Source: JANWXD01 sp037446115 (GTDB lineage Bacteria > Acidobacteriota > Terriglobia > Bryobacterales > Bryobacteraceae). Taken from it: a stretch of 28,570 bases of DNA. The stretch lies in contig JBBIJF010000043.1 of NCBI GenBank assembly GCA_037446115.1, positions 1 to 28,570 of the forward strand, in the 5' to 3' direction. The notes below the pieces were generated by a model that saw only the letters and a program-made list of their open reading frames with translations, ran no database searches and was not told where the DNA came from. Positions 1 to 9,320 of this stretch are shown here, piece after piece. Every line of letters starts with the position of its first letter. Position 1 is the stretch's first letter. Made by a program: the position numbers and the translations under genes.

Positions 1-168
1 GGCTCCCGAGGGGATGGTAGCAGGGGGCGCGCATCGCCGGGCGGGGAGCTATGCGATCCTTCTGATGGCGCAAAGGGATAGGATGATCGGAATCGCTGTG
101 ACTGGGCAGAACCCGGGGTGGGCGGGAGCCGCCTCTGAGGAGGCCGCGCAGGGCCGGCGCCGCCTTTT

Positions 169-555
169 TCAAGCTGCGGGTTGGGCCACGGCCGGCCGTA
201 CAACCGTTTCGATCTGGGGCGGGTGGACGAGCGTGTTGTGAATCAGACAGGACTTGACCGCGCGCAGCACGCCCTCGCGGTGACGTTCTTCTAGCTCCGG
301 CAACCGGACTTCGATCCGAAAGGAGTTCAGGCGCGCCGGGTTGGGAGCTTTGGCGGCGGCGACCTGGACGGTGAGACCCTCGGTGGGCAGCGAGCGCGCC
401 TGGAGGTAGCGGAGGGCGTAGTAGGCGGCGCAAGCGGCCAGTGAAGCCAGCAGGAAATCCGGGGGGCTGGGGCCGGCGTCCTCGCCGCCGTTTTCCTCGG
501 GCTGGTCGCAGATGAGCCGGTGGCGGCCGCAGTCTATTTTCGAATTTTGCGCCAT
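169..555 (-). CDS. OsmC/Ohr-family protein
   Basis: A 128-residue protein of the OsmC/Ohr fold, a family of small thiol-dependent peroxidases and related proteins acting in the cytoplasm. The sequence shows the family core GPSPPDFLLASLAAC (residues 28-42), with the first conserved cysteine at C42 on the central helix. The second cysteine is C103 in KSCLIHNTL, a context typical of the YhfA-like branch of the family. Both cysteines needed for thiol redox chemistry are therefore present. The length is slightly short but normal. The ATG at 553-555 is the only start that keeps the N-terminal strand. The gene diverges from the efflux operon across about 150 bp, so the two may share a control region, although no clear promoter is visible. 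Physiological substrate is unknown. The downstream stretch 1-168 contains no gene I can support. Confidence 0.85.
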   Translation of the reverse strand: MAQNSKIDCGRHRLICDQPEENGGEDAGPSPPDFLLASLAACAAYYALRYLQARSLPTEGLTVQVAAAKAPNPARLNSFRIEVRLPELEERHREGVLRAVKSCLIHNTLVHPPQIETVVRPAVAQPAA

Positions 556-703
556 CCAGGTATCGGGCGGTAGTCTGCATGCGGTACGCTCTCCACCACG
601 ACAGATGCAGATCCGGCCGCCAGGTGACAGGGGGAGTGTGCGTCACTCGGGGCAGAGATTTGCATCCTTTGTCAATGACAGGACAACGGAGCATTCAACC
701 CAC

Positions 704-2035
704 ATGAGACTGGCAACGCTCGCTGTGCTCTGGCTGCCTTTGTGGTCGCAGACGCAACTTTCGCTCCAAGATGCCGTGCGGCTGGCGCTCGAGAAGCATC
801 CGGCTGTGGAGGCCGCGGCTGCGGCGGAGCGAGCTGCGGCGGCCCGGTTGGAGCAGGCCCGGAGCGGGTATTTGCCCAAGTTGCACTATGGGGAATCCTG
901 GCAGCGGAGCAACAACCCGGTTTTCGTGTTCGGCTCGCTGCTGACGCAGCACCGGTTTACCGAACAGAATTTCGCCATCGGGCTGCTGAACCGGCCGGAC
1001 TTCCTCAACAACTTCCAATCCCAACTGACCGCGGAACAGATGCTTTGGGACGGGGGGTTAACCCGCGCGGCGACGCGCTCGGCCGAGTTGGGGCGCGGGG
1101 TCACGAGTGAGGAACGGCGGCGTACGGAGATGCAACTGATCGCGGGCGTGGTGCGGGCCTATTTCGGCGTGGTGGTGAGCCAAGAGGGTCTCGGCGTGGC
1201 GCGCGAGGCGGTGCGTTCCGCCGAGGCGGATCTCAAACGGGCGGAGGCGCTGCGCGCGGCGGGGATGGCGACGGATGCGGACGTGCTGGCGATCCGCGTG
1301 CATCTGGCGGCCATGCGGGAGCAGGAAATCCGGCGAAGTTACGAGCTGGGGGTGGCGCGCGCGGCGCTCAACGAGGCACTGGGCCTGCCGCTCGATGCGG
1401 AGCACGAATTGAGCACGCCGCTCGTGCCCGCCGGCCTGAAGGAGTCGCCGCTGGCCGAGCACGAGGCCAGCGCGGAGGAGAACCGGCCCGAGAGCCGCCA
1501 GAGCCGCCTGGCGGCCGAGCTTGCGGAGGTCCAAACCGAAGCGGCGCGGGCGGCGTTGCGCCCGCAGGTGTTGTTTCGGGCGAGCTTCGAAGCGGACCGC
1601 CAGCGTTTCCTCACGCGCGGCGGAGCGAACTGGTTTGCCGGAGCCTTCGTGCGCTGGAACCTCTTTAACGGGTTTGCGGATCGGGCCCGGATCCGCGAGG
1701 CCTCCGAAGCCGTTGCTCGTGCCCGAGCGCAGCAACGCCAAACGAGCGCCGCGCTGCGCCTGGAAGTACGGAAAGCCTACAGCGAGTTCAAGGCGGCGCA
1801 AGAACGCGTCGAGGTGGCCTCGGCGTCGGTGGCCATGGCGGAAGAGAACCTGCGGATCATCCGGAACCGGTACGAAGCGGGCTTGACCACGGTGACGGAG
1901 CTGCTGCGGAGCCAGATCGCTCTTCTGGAAGCGCGCCTGCGCCGTCTGGCTGCGGTCCACGACCAGCGACTGGCGGCCGCGGCTCTGGAGCTGGCTACGG
2001 GACGGCTTGGACCGGGGTCGGAGGTTTTGAAGTGA
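704..2035 (+). CDS. TolC-family outer membrane efflux protein
   Basis: Outer-membrane channel component of a tripartite exporter (OEP/TolC family), 443 residues from the ATG at 704. The open frame extends further upstream, but the 704 start gives an immediate signal peptide (MRLATLAVLWLPLWSQT) followed by the family's usual opening, LSLQDAVRLALEKHPAVEA. A GGAG lies about 12 nt upstream. The two TolC structural repeats are visible: long Ala/Glu/Arg-rich coiled-coil helices near residues 25-60 and 165-205, and again in the C-terminal half, ending with the typical RNRYEAGLTTVTELLRSQ segment before the last helix. It is the first gene of a unit with the membrane-fusion protein (10-nt gap), the RND pump and a DUF2892 gene. 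That context says it provides the outer-membrane exit for the pump. The family is certain; the exported substrate is not predictable. Confidence 0.92.
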   Translation: MRLATLAVLWLPLWSQTQLSLQDAVRLALEKHPAVEAAAAAERAAAARLEQARSGYLPKLHYGESWQRSNNPVFVFGSLLTQHRFTEQNFAIGLLNRPDFLNNFQSQLTAEQMLWDGGLTRAATRSAELGRGVTSEERRRTEMQLIAGVVRAYFGVVVSQEGLGVAREAVRSAEADLKRAEALRAAGMATDADVLAIRVHLAAMREQEIRRSYELGVARAALNEALGLPLDAEHELSTPLVPAGLKESPLAEHEASAEENRPESRQSRLAAELAEVQTEAARAALRPQVLFRASFEADRQRFLTRGGANWFAGAFVRWNLFNGFADRARIREASEAVARARAQQRQTSAALRLEVRKAYSEFKAAQERVEVASASVAMAEENLRIIRNRYEAGLTTVTELLRSQIALLEARLRRLAAVHDQRLAAAALELATGRLGPGSEVLK

Positions 2036-2045
2036 GGACGGAGAT

Positions 2046-3181
2046 ATGAGATTTGCTGTCGCGCTCATCATCGCAGCAGGGACGCTGTCCTGCACACACC
2101 CGCGCGAGCAGGCCGCAAGCGGCGCAGCCGGACCGGTTTCGGTCCAGACGCGGAGCGCCGAGGTCGTGGAGTGGCCGGTGCTGTACGAGGCTGTCGGCAC
2201 CGTGCGCCCCAGAGTGGAGGCGACGGTGGCGGCCAAAGTGATGGGTTACGTGCGTGAGGTCGCCGTGCGGGAAGGGGACCGGGTACGCCAAGGGCAAGCG
2301 CTCGTGGTGCTGGATGCGCGCGATCTGGACGCTGCCTACCGCCAGGCTGAAGCAGCCGTAGAGGAAGCCCGGAACGCGGTGGCCGAGGCGGACAACGGCG
2401 TAGCGGCGGCCAAGGCCAACCTGGAGCTCGCGGAGGTGACGTTCCGCCGGATGGAGGATCTGTTTGAGAAACGGTCTGTTTCCAACCAGGAGTTCGACGA
2501 AGCGGCCGCCCGGCGCAAAGCTGCGCTCGCGGCGTTCCAGATGGCGGTGGCCAAGCGGCGCCAGCTCGACGCCAAGATCCGGCAGGCGGAGCAGGCACTG
2601 GAAGCGGCGCGCGTGATGCGCAGCTACGCCGAGATTCACGCGCCGTTCGACGGGCGGGTCACGGCCAAACGGGTGGACGCCGGCGACCTGGCCACACCGG
2701 GCACGCCGCTGATCACGCTGGAGCGGGAAGGCGCCTGGCGGCTGGAGGCGGCGGTGGCGGAGTCGCAGATCGCGCAGATCCGGCCGGGACACAAAGTTAC
2801 GGTGGTGCTGGAGGCGCTCGGGCAGGCGGTCGAGAGCCGGGTGACGGAAGTCGTGCCTGCGGTGGACCCGGTGGCGCGTTCGTACACGGTGAAGACGGAT
2901 CTGCCTGCTCTGCCGGGGCTGCGCTCGGGGATGTTCGGCCGCGCGCGGTTCCCGCTGGGGACGCGGAAGCTGCTGGCGGTGCCGGAAGGAGCGATCCAGG
3001 AGCGCGGGCAGCTCGAGTTTGTCTACGTGGCCGAGGCTGGCACAGCGCGGACGCGCATGGTCACCACGGGAGGGTCCCAGGGCGGCCTGCGTGAAGTTCT
3101 CTCGGGCTTGAATCCGGGCGAGCGGGTGATCTATCCGGTTCCGGAGCGCCTCCGGGACGGGGCGCGGGTGGAGGTCCGCCC

Positions 3182-3185
<4 letters not shown>
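2046..3185 (+). CDS. RND efflux membrane-fusion (periplasmic adaptor) protein
   Basis: Periplasmic adaptor of the HlyD/AcrA family, 379 residues, linking the inner-membrane pump to the outer-membrane channel. The N-terminus MRFAVALIIAAGTLSC resembles a lipoprotein signal with C16 as candidate lipidated cysteine, although the lipobox (TLSC) is not ideal. The first lipoyl half is at about residues 55-85 (VREGDRVRQGQALVVLD). An alpha-helical hairpin rich in Ala/Glu/Arg follows at about 90-190. The second lipoyl half contains IHAPFDGRVTAKRVDAGD, and beta-barrel and membrane-proximal domains finish the protein. A GGAG sits just before the ATG. Its stop codon overlaps the pump's GTG start (GTGA), indicating translational coupling. 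Family assignment is firm; substrate is unknown. Confidence 0.92.
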
Positions 3186-6348
<3,163 letters not shown>

Positions 6349-6352
<4 letters not shown>

Positions 6353-6555
6353 ATCTGGAGCGTTGGTTGCGCCTGATTGCCGGAGCGTTCGTGCTCCTCA
6401 GCCTCGCGCTGGGCACGTGGGTCAGCCCGAAGTGGTACTGGTTCACGGCCTTCGTAGGTCTCAATCTGTTCCAGTCGGCCTTCACCAACTGGTGCCCGAT
6501 GATGACGTTTCTCAAGAAACTCGGCGTGCGCTCCTCAGTTGTAACCTGCCGGTAG
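6349..6555 (+). CDS. DUF2892 small inner-membrane protein
   Basis: A 68-residue protein matching the DUF2892 family, the membrane part also found fused to rhodanese in YgaP. Two hydrophobic helices are visible (about residues 8-24 and 30-46), separated by the short turn WVSPKWYW. The family signature FTNWCPMMTFLKKLGV follows with a single conserved cysteine (C49). The ATG overlaps the pump's stop codon (ATGA), and a good AAGGAGG lies about 10 nt upstream. Translation and expression with the efflux pump are therefore likely. DUF2892 proteins have no settled biochemical role. The cysteine and the YgaP link suggest thiol or sulfur chemistry at the membrane, which is inference. Only about 40 nt separate its stop codon from the next promoter-like box. 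Confidence 0.88.
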
Positions 6556-6590
6556 ACCGGAGGTCGCGAACCTGCCGGCGTTGCCGTTAC

Positions 6591-6596
6591 TATAAT
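6591..6596 (+). promoter_or_regulatory. Consensus -10 box upstream of the GT-C gene
   Basis: TATAAT, a perfect sigma-70 -10 hexamer, stands alone in very GC-rich surroundings between the efflux operon and the glycosyltransferase gene. No convincing -35 sits 16-18 nt upstream (GAACCT at 6568-6573). Predicted transcription would begin near 6603, so the RNA would start with the hairpin at 6599-6638. The hexamer is seen directly; promoter function is inferred. Confidence 0.5.
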
Positions 6597-6598
6597 GA

Positions 6599-6638
6599 GC
6601 CTTACCCGGCCGGCGGGGAGGAGCCGGCCGGGTGAGGC
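6599..6638 (+). repeat. 16-bp inverted repeat (hairpin) at the translation start
   Basis: Arms GCCTTACCCGGCCGGC (6599-6614) and GCCGGCCGGGTGAGGC (6623-6638) pair over 16 bp with a single G-U wobble, around an 8-nt loop GGGGAGGA. No run of T follows, so it is not a standard intrinsic terminator. The purine loop resembles a Shine-Dalgarno sequence, and the GTG candidate start at 6632 lies inside the right arm. It could terminate the efflux operon weakly, stabilise a 5' end, or control translation of the downstream gene. Confidence 0.7.
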
Positions 6639-8170
6639 AAGGAATGGGACGTCTTTCAGGATCGGCAGACTGGCGGGTCTGGGCGGGTTTGCTGTCCATT
6701 CTCTATTTCGCGGTCTTCCTGACGACTTCGAACCGGACGCTGATCGGCACTGAGATCTGGGCGCTTCATTATGCCGAGCAGCCCCTGGCGGCCCAGATGG
6801 AGGCCGTGCGGCAGGATCTGGTTCATCCGCCGCTCATTTACCTGCTCCAGCGGGCCTGGATCGCAGTGTTTGGTGCGGCGGACCGGACGGTGAAGCTGCT
6901 GCCGGTCGTGTTCAATGTGCCGGCGCTCGTCCTGTTTGTGTGGCTGGCGCGGCGCGTCACGTCGCGATGGCGGGAGGCGGCCGTGCTGTTTGCCGGCCAC
7001 TACCTGCTTGTCGAAAGCGCCGTCAACCTGGTGCGCATGTACGGCCTGGCGGTGCTGCTGACGCTGGCCGCTCTCGTGGTGTGGGAGCTGTGGCGGCAGC
7101 AGCCTTCTGTGAGACGACTGGCAGCCTGGACGGCCATCATGACGGCGCTTGTTTACACGCACTATTCCGGGCTGCTGGTTCTGGCGGGCTTTGTGGCCGC
7201 GAACTGGCTTTTCGGAGTGCGCCGGTGGGTGTTTGTGCCGGCGAGCGCGGTTCCCGTTCTGAGTTTTTTGCCGTGGCTTGCTTACGTCTATCCGGTGTAT
7301 GCCGCCCGCGGCCTGGAGACAAATCTGTGGTGGGTGGAGATGCTGCTTGCCCAGCCGTACAAAGGCCTGGCAATGATGGCGTACGAGTTTCTGGGCTCCT
7401 TCCCGGTGGAAGGAGCAGGGCGCTATGCGGCGGTGGGGGCAGCCGTGCTGGTTCACCTGGCGCTGCTCGGAGCGGCGGTACCGGCCCTGCGGCGTTTGTG
7501 GCCTCCCGGACGGCAGCAGGAGCGTCAGGCGCAGTGGTTGTGGACGCTGGTTGTGTTCGCGGGTGTGCCGGTTGTATTGCTCTGTGTGTTCTCGTTGGCG
7601 TACACGCCGGCTCTGGCGCCACGGTTCCTGCTGGTGGTTCTGCCAGCCTACTGGCTTTTGTTGATCCTGCTGGCCGAGCTTGCGGGCCGCCGGGGCGCCA
7701 AGCTGCTTTACGGTGTTTTGGCTCCGTGGGTTGCGGTGTCGGTGGTGTGGGGGATGGCCGAATCCCTCCGGACGCCTCCTCTGCGGCGGCACGTCGAGCT
7801 GGTGGCGCGGGAGCTGGAGCCGGGCGACCTTGTTCTCTGTGATCCGGACCTGGCGAGCCACGTGTATTGGGAGTTGCGGCACCGGAACGGGCGCCAAGCA
7901 CGGGTCGAAGCAGCGCCCGTGCGGTCTGTGGAAGGGCTGCCCCCCGTCAAGCGCCGGGCGGCTGAACAGGCTGAGCGGCTTTCGGTGGTCCCGGCGCGGC
8001 CCGCGGAAAAAGTCGGGTTTCAAGGCGTGCGGCGCGTGTGGCTGTTTGACAGCCGTGGGGCGCCGGACCGAGGAGTGCTGCGGCGCCTCGATGAGGAGGG
8101 TTTTCGGAGGATTCGAGAGGCGGGCTCCGTGAAACCCGGCTTGTGGCTTTACGCGCGCCCGGGGGCCTGA
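6632..8170 (+). CDS. GT-C (family 39-like) glycosyltransferase membrane protein
   Basis: A 512-residue polytopic inner-membrane protein resembling dolichyl/undecaprenyl-phosphate sugar transferases (PMT_2/ArnT/GT39 type). The first helix (about 17-35) is followed by an extracytoplasmic segment with an acidic residue (E42 region) and LVHPPLIYLLQRAWIAVFG, which matches the HPPL/NPPL part of the family. About ten hydrophobic helices follow to residue 375. A soluble C-terminal domain of about 130 residues ends the protein. The usual acidic pair in the first loop is reduced here (GTEIWALHY), so acceptor and donor cannot be guessed. The GTG at 6632 lies inside a hairpin; the in-frame ATG at 6644, four codons later, with GAGG 6 nt upstream, is an equally likely start. 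It stands alone between two promoter-like sequences. Confidence 0.72.
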   Translation: MRQGMGRLSGSADWRVWAGLLSILYFAVFLTTSNRTLIGTEIWALHYAEQPLAAQMEAVRQDLVHPPLIYLLQRAWIAVFGAADRTVKLLPVVFNVPALVLFVWLARRVTSRWREAAVLFAGHYLLVESAVNLVRMYGLAVLLTLAALVVWELWRQQPSVRRLAAWTAIMTALVYTHYSGLLVLAGFVAANWLFGVRRWVFVPASAVPVLSFLPWLAYVYPVYAARGLETNLWWVEMLLAQPYKGLAMMAYEFLGSFPVEGAGRYAAVGAAVLVHLALLGAAVPALRRLWPPGRQQERQAQWLWTLVVFAGVPVVLLCVFSLAYTPALAPRFLLVVLPAYWLLLILLAELAGRRGAKLLYGVLAPWVAVSVVWGMAESLRTPPLRRHVELVARELEPGDLVLCDPDLASHVYWELRHRNGRQARVEAAPVRSVEGLPPVKRRAAEQAERLSVVPARPAEKVGFQGVRRVWLFDSRGAPDRGVLRRLDEEGFRRIREAGSVKPGLWLYARPGA

Positions 8171-8187
8171 GGCCCAAGGCCGGTCAG

Positions 8188-8217
8188 TTGTCCAATCGCG
8201 GCGGCGCCTGCTATGCT
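8188..8217 (+). promoter_or_regulatory. Sigma-70 promoter of the small ATPase gene
   Basis: TTGTCC (8188-8193), an 18-nt spacer and TATGCT (8212-8217) preceded by TG (8209-8210) make an extended -10 promoter. Transcription would start near 8224, leaving a leader of about 45 nt before the ATG at 8268. The elements are visible; activity is inferred. Confidence 0.5.
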
Positions 8218-8267
8218 GGCGTTTCGGGCGCGCCAGGATTGCGCCTGATGTGAGGGGCGGGCACACG

Positions 8268-8849
8268 ATGTTCCTTAAGATTCTGGCTCACCCGGTGTTT
8301 ACGAGCCTGAACTTTCACATGCCGATGATTGTGGACCTCTCCCACCCGCTCGTGATGCTGACGGGAGAGAACGGTTCCGGGAAGTCCACTTTGCTTCACT
8401 CGATTTACTACGCGCTCCGGGGCGAGCAGGTGGATGGATATGTTTATAAGCTCGAGCCGGGCGAGGTGCGGATCGGAAAGGTCTTCCTGTTTGATGCCGA
8501 ACAGCACAACCCGCGGATGCAGCTCGATTTCTTCAAGGATGACCCGCGGATGCTCGAGTTTTTGCAGATGGCCAGCCACGGGCAGGTGATGCTGGTCATG
8601 TTCAGCGAGAATTTTCCTTCCCTGCCGGATGGTACGATCCTGCTGCTCGATGAGCCCGAGATGGCGCTGTCGGTGGCCAACCAACGCCGGATCCTGCAAG
8701 GGCTGGTGAACCTGGTCGAACACAGGGGCTTCCGTATCATAGCCGCCACCCACTCGCCGGTTTTCATCGAGGCCAAAGAGACGTACGTAATCAATCTCGA
8801 CCGGCATATTAACCGGAACGTGTACACCACCACGGATCGCCCGATGTAG
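8268..8849 (+). CDS. Small AAA/ABC-type ATPase (COG3910-like)
   Basis: A compact 193-residue cytoplasmic P-loop ATPase of the ABC/SMC-like AAA_21 type, similar to the predicted ATPases of COG3910. Walker A is GENGSGKST near residue 33. A signature-like ASHGQVML replaces the usual SHGE/LSGG-type motif. Walker B is TILLLDEPE, with the catalytic glutamate, and the switch histidine is in ATHSPVF. Relatives are usually about 230-260 residues, so this copy is short, mainly between Walker A and the signature. The ATG at 8268 was preferred over the GTG at 8250 because AGGGG lies 10 nt upstream and the first strand begins immediately. Such stand-alone ATPases have no agreed role, and no partner gene is adjacent. 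It is monocistronic by layout, followed by 470 bp without an ordinary gene. Confidence 0.8.
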   Translation: MFLKILAHPVFTSLNFHMPMIVDLSHPLVMLTGENGSGKSTLLHSIYYALRGEQVDGYVYKLEPGEVRIGKVFLFDAEQHNPRMQLDFFKDDPRMLEFLQMASHGQVMLVMFSENFPSLPDGTILLLDEPEMALSVANQRRILQGLVNLVEHRGFRIIAATHSPVFIEAKETYVINLDRHINRNVYTTTDRPM

Positions 8850-8984
8850 GGTGCTCCTCCACCCGCTCAGGTTTGGCGGCCGCCCGCACGAGAGCGAGTC
8901 CGAGGGGGCCCAAGAGCCCCACAAAGCGGGGGTGCAAGCGGGGAGTCACCGGAATGGGCAAATTGTAATCCTCTGAACACTAAA

Positions 8985-9084
8985 GGGTTGCTCCTAACCC
9001 GCCGAATGAAAGCACTGTGGGGCGGATAGCCTCAAATCGGGCGAACCGGGCCACGGGGCAAACGGCGCCCAGTCAGGAGCAACC
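8985..9084 (+). ncRNA. Candidate structured RNA (three-helix junction)
   Basis: Hand pairing gives a compact fold. P1 pairs GGTTGCTCCT (8986-8995) with AGGAGCAACC (9075-9084), 10 bp without mismatch. P2 pairs CCGCC (8999-9003) with GGCGG (9021-9025). P3 pairs GGGCG (9039-9043) and CCG (9046-9048) with CGGCGCCC (9063-9070), leaving an AA bulge. P1 encloses P2 and P3, which is the shape of many riboswitches and cis-regulatory leaders. The right arm of P1 contains AGGAG, placed 6 nt before an ATG at 9086, so folding would hide that ribosome-binding site. A competing hairpin, GGGTT-GCTCCT-AACCC (8985-9000), would release it. I do not recognise a known class. GC-rich DNA pairs easily, so the 10-bp P1 and the buried SD are the main support. 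Confidence 0.4.
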
Positions 9085-9085
9085 G

Positions 9086-9112
9086 ATGCCTCCGATCATC
9101 ATTTGGGATTGA
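9086..9112 (+). CDS. Possible 8-residue leader peptide (MPPIIIWD)
   Basis: ATG at 9086 opens an eight-codon ORF reading Met-Pro-Pro-Ile-Ile-Ile-Trp-Asp and stopping at TGA 9110-9112. AGGAG (9075-9079) lies at near-ideal spacing and forms part of helix P1 of the upstream fold. Short ORFs with consecutive Pro or Ile codons can act as attenuator peptides. No biosynthetic gene follows, and the next gene has its own promoter-like box, so translation and function are uncertain. Confidence 0.22.
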   Translation: MPPIIIWD

Positions 9113-9150
9113 TTGCGGGCTGTGGATCTTAGGGTTGGTTTCTGACGTTT

Positions 9151-9180
9151 CGTGCGCGCCACAGGCGCACGTTGCTTCCT
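9151..9180 (+). terminator. Terminator-like hairpin
   Basis: CGTGCGC (9151-9157) and GCGCACG (9165-9171) form a perfect 7-bp stem around a 7-nt loop. The following bases, TTGCTTCCT, are only moderately T-rich. It could end the short transcript carrying the structured element at 8985-9112. The T-tract is weak, so termination may be inefficient or Rho-assisted. Confidence 0.35.
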
Positions 9181-9226
9181 CGCATTACGCCGAACGAAGT
9201 CGGCGGCCACATTTTCCGGCCACTTC

Positions 9227-9235
9227 TGGTATGAT
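9227..9235 (+). promoter_or_regulatory. Extended -10 promoter of the CHAT/sigma operon
   Basis: TGGTATGAT is a full extended -10 element (TGn plus TATGAT at 9230-9235). No -35 box is evident, which extended -10 promoters tolerate. Predicted initiation near 9242 falls inside the near-palindrome at 9237-9277, about 80 nt before the GTG of the CHAT gene. Confidence 0.5.
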
Positions 9236-9236
9236 C

Positions 9237-9277
9237 TTCCTAGGAGTACCACCAGATCTGGTAGGTACTCCTAGGAA
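9237..9277. repeat. 41-bp near-palindrome overlapping the promoter start site
   Basis: TTCCTAGGAGTACC (9237-9250) and GGTACTCCTAGGAA (9264-9277) are perfect inverted 14-bp arms. Between them lies a second perfect palindrome, ACCAGATCTGGT (9251-9262), plus one extra A. The whole element is therefore almost completely self-complementary and directly abuts the -10 box. It is a strong candidate operator for a dimeric regulator, or a 5' hairpin stabilising the operon mRNA. A mobile-element end seems less likely because no second copy is visible in the window. Confidence 0.75.
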
Positions 9278-9283
9278 CGCCAG

Positions 9284-9306
9284 CCTGACGTTCTATTACC
9301 TGACGT
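9284..9306 (+). repeat. Direct repeat CCTGACGT x2
   Basis: CCTGACGT occurs at 9284-9291 and 9299-9306, 15 bp apart, between the palindrome and the CHAT start codon. A related CTGACGTT occurs at 9142-9149. The spacing is not a whole number of helical turns, so cooperative binding on one face is doubtful. Short enough to be chance, but it lies in the leader of the operon. Confidence 0.4.
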
Positions 9307-9320
9307 AGAATGCGGCGCGC

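Noticed and set aside
670..680. TGTCA-A-TGACA dyad upstream of the efflux operon as an operator
   Set aside because: Arms of only 5 bp, no extended symmetry and no adjacent regulator gene.
6656..8266. Long antisense frame opposite the glycosyltransferase gene
   Set aside because: Low-complexity Arg/His/Pro/Gln composition, no start signal and no recognisable motif.
8904..8920. GGGGC/GCCCC hairpin as terminator of the small ATPase gene
   Set aside because: 5-bp stem with no T-run; not distinguishable from background in GC-rich DNA.
9054..9090. GGGGCAAACGG resembling part of a cyclic-di-GMP (GEMM) riboswitch
   Set aside because: The rest of the GEMM consensus (tetraloop/receptor and conserved CGCAAAGCC-type segment) is missing.
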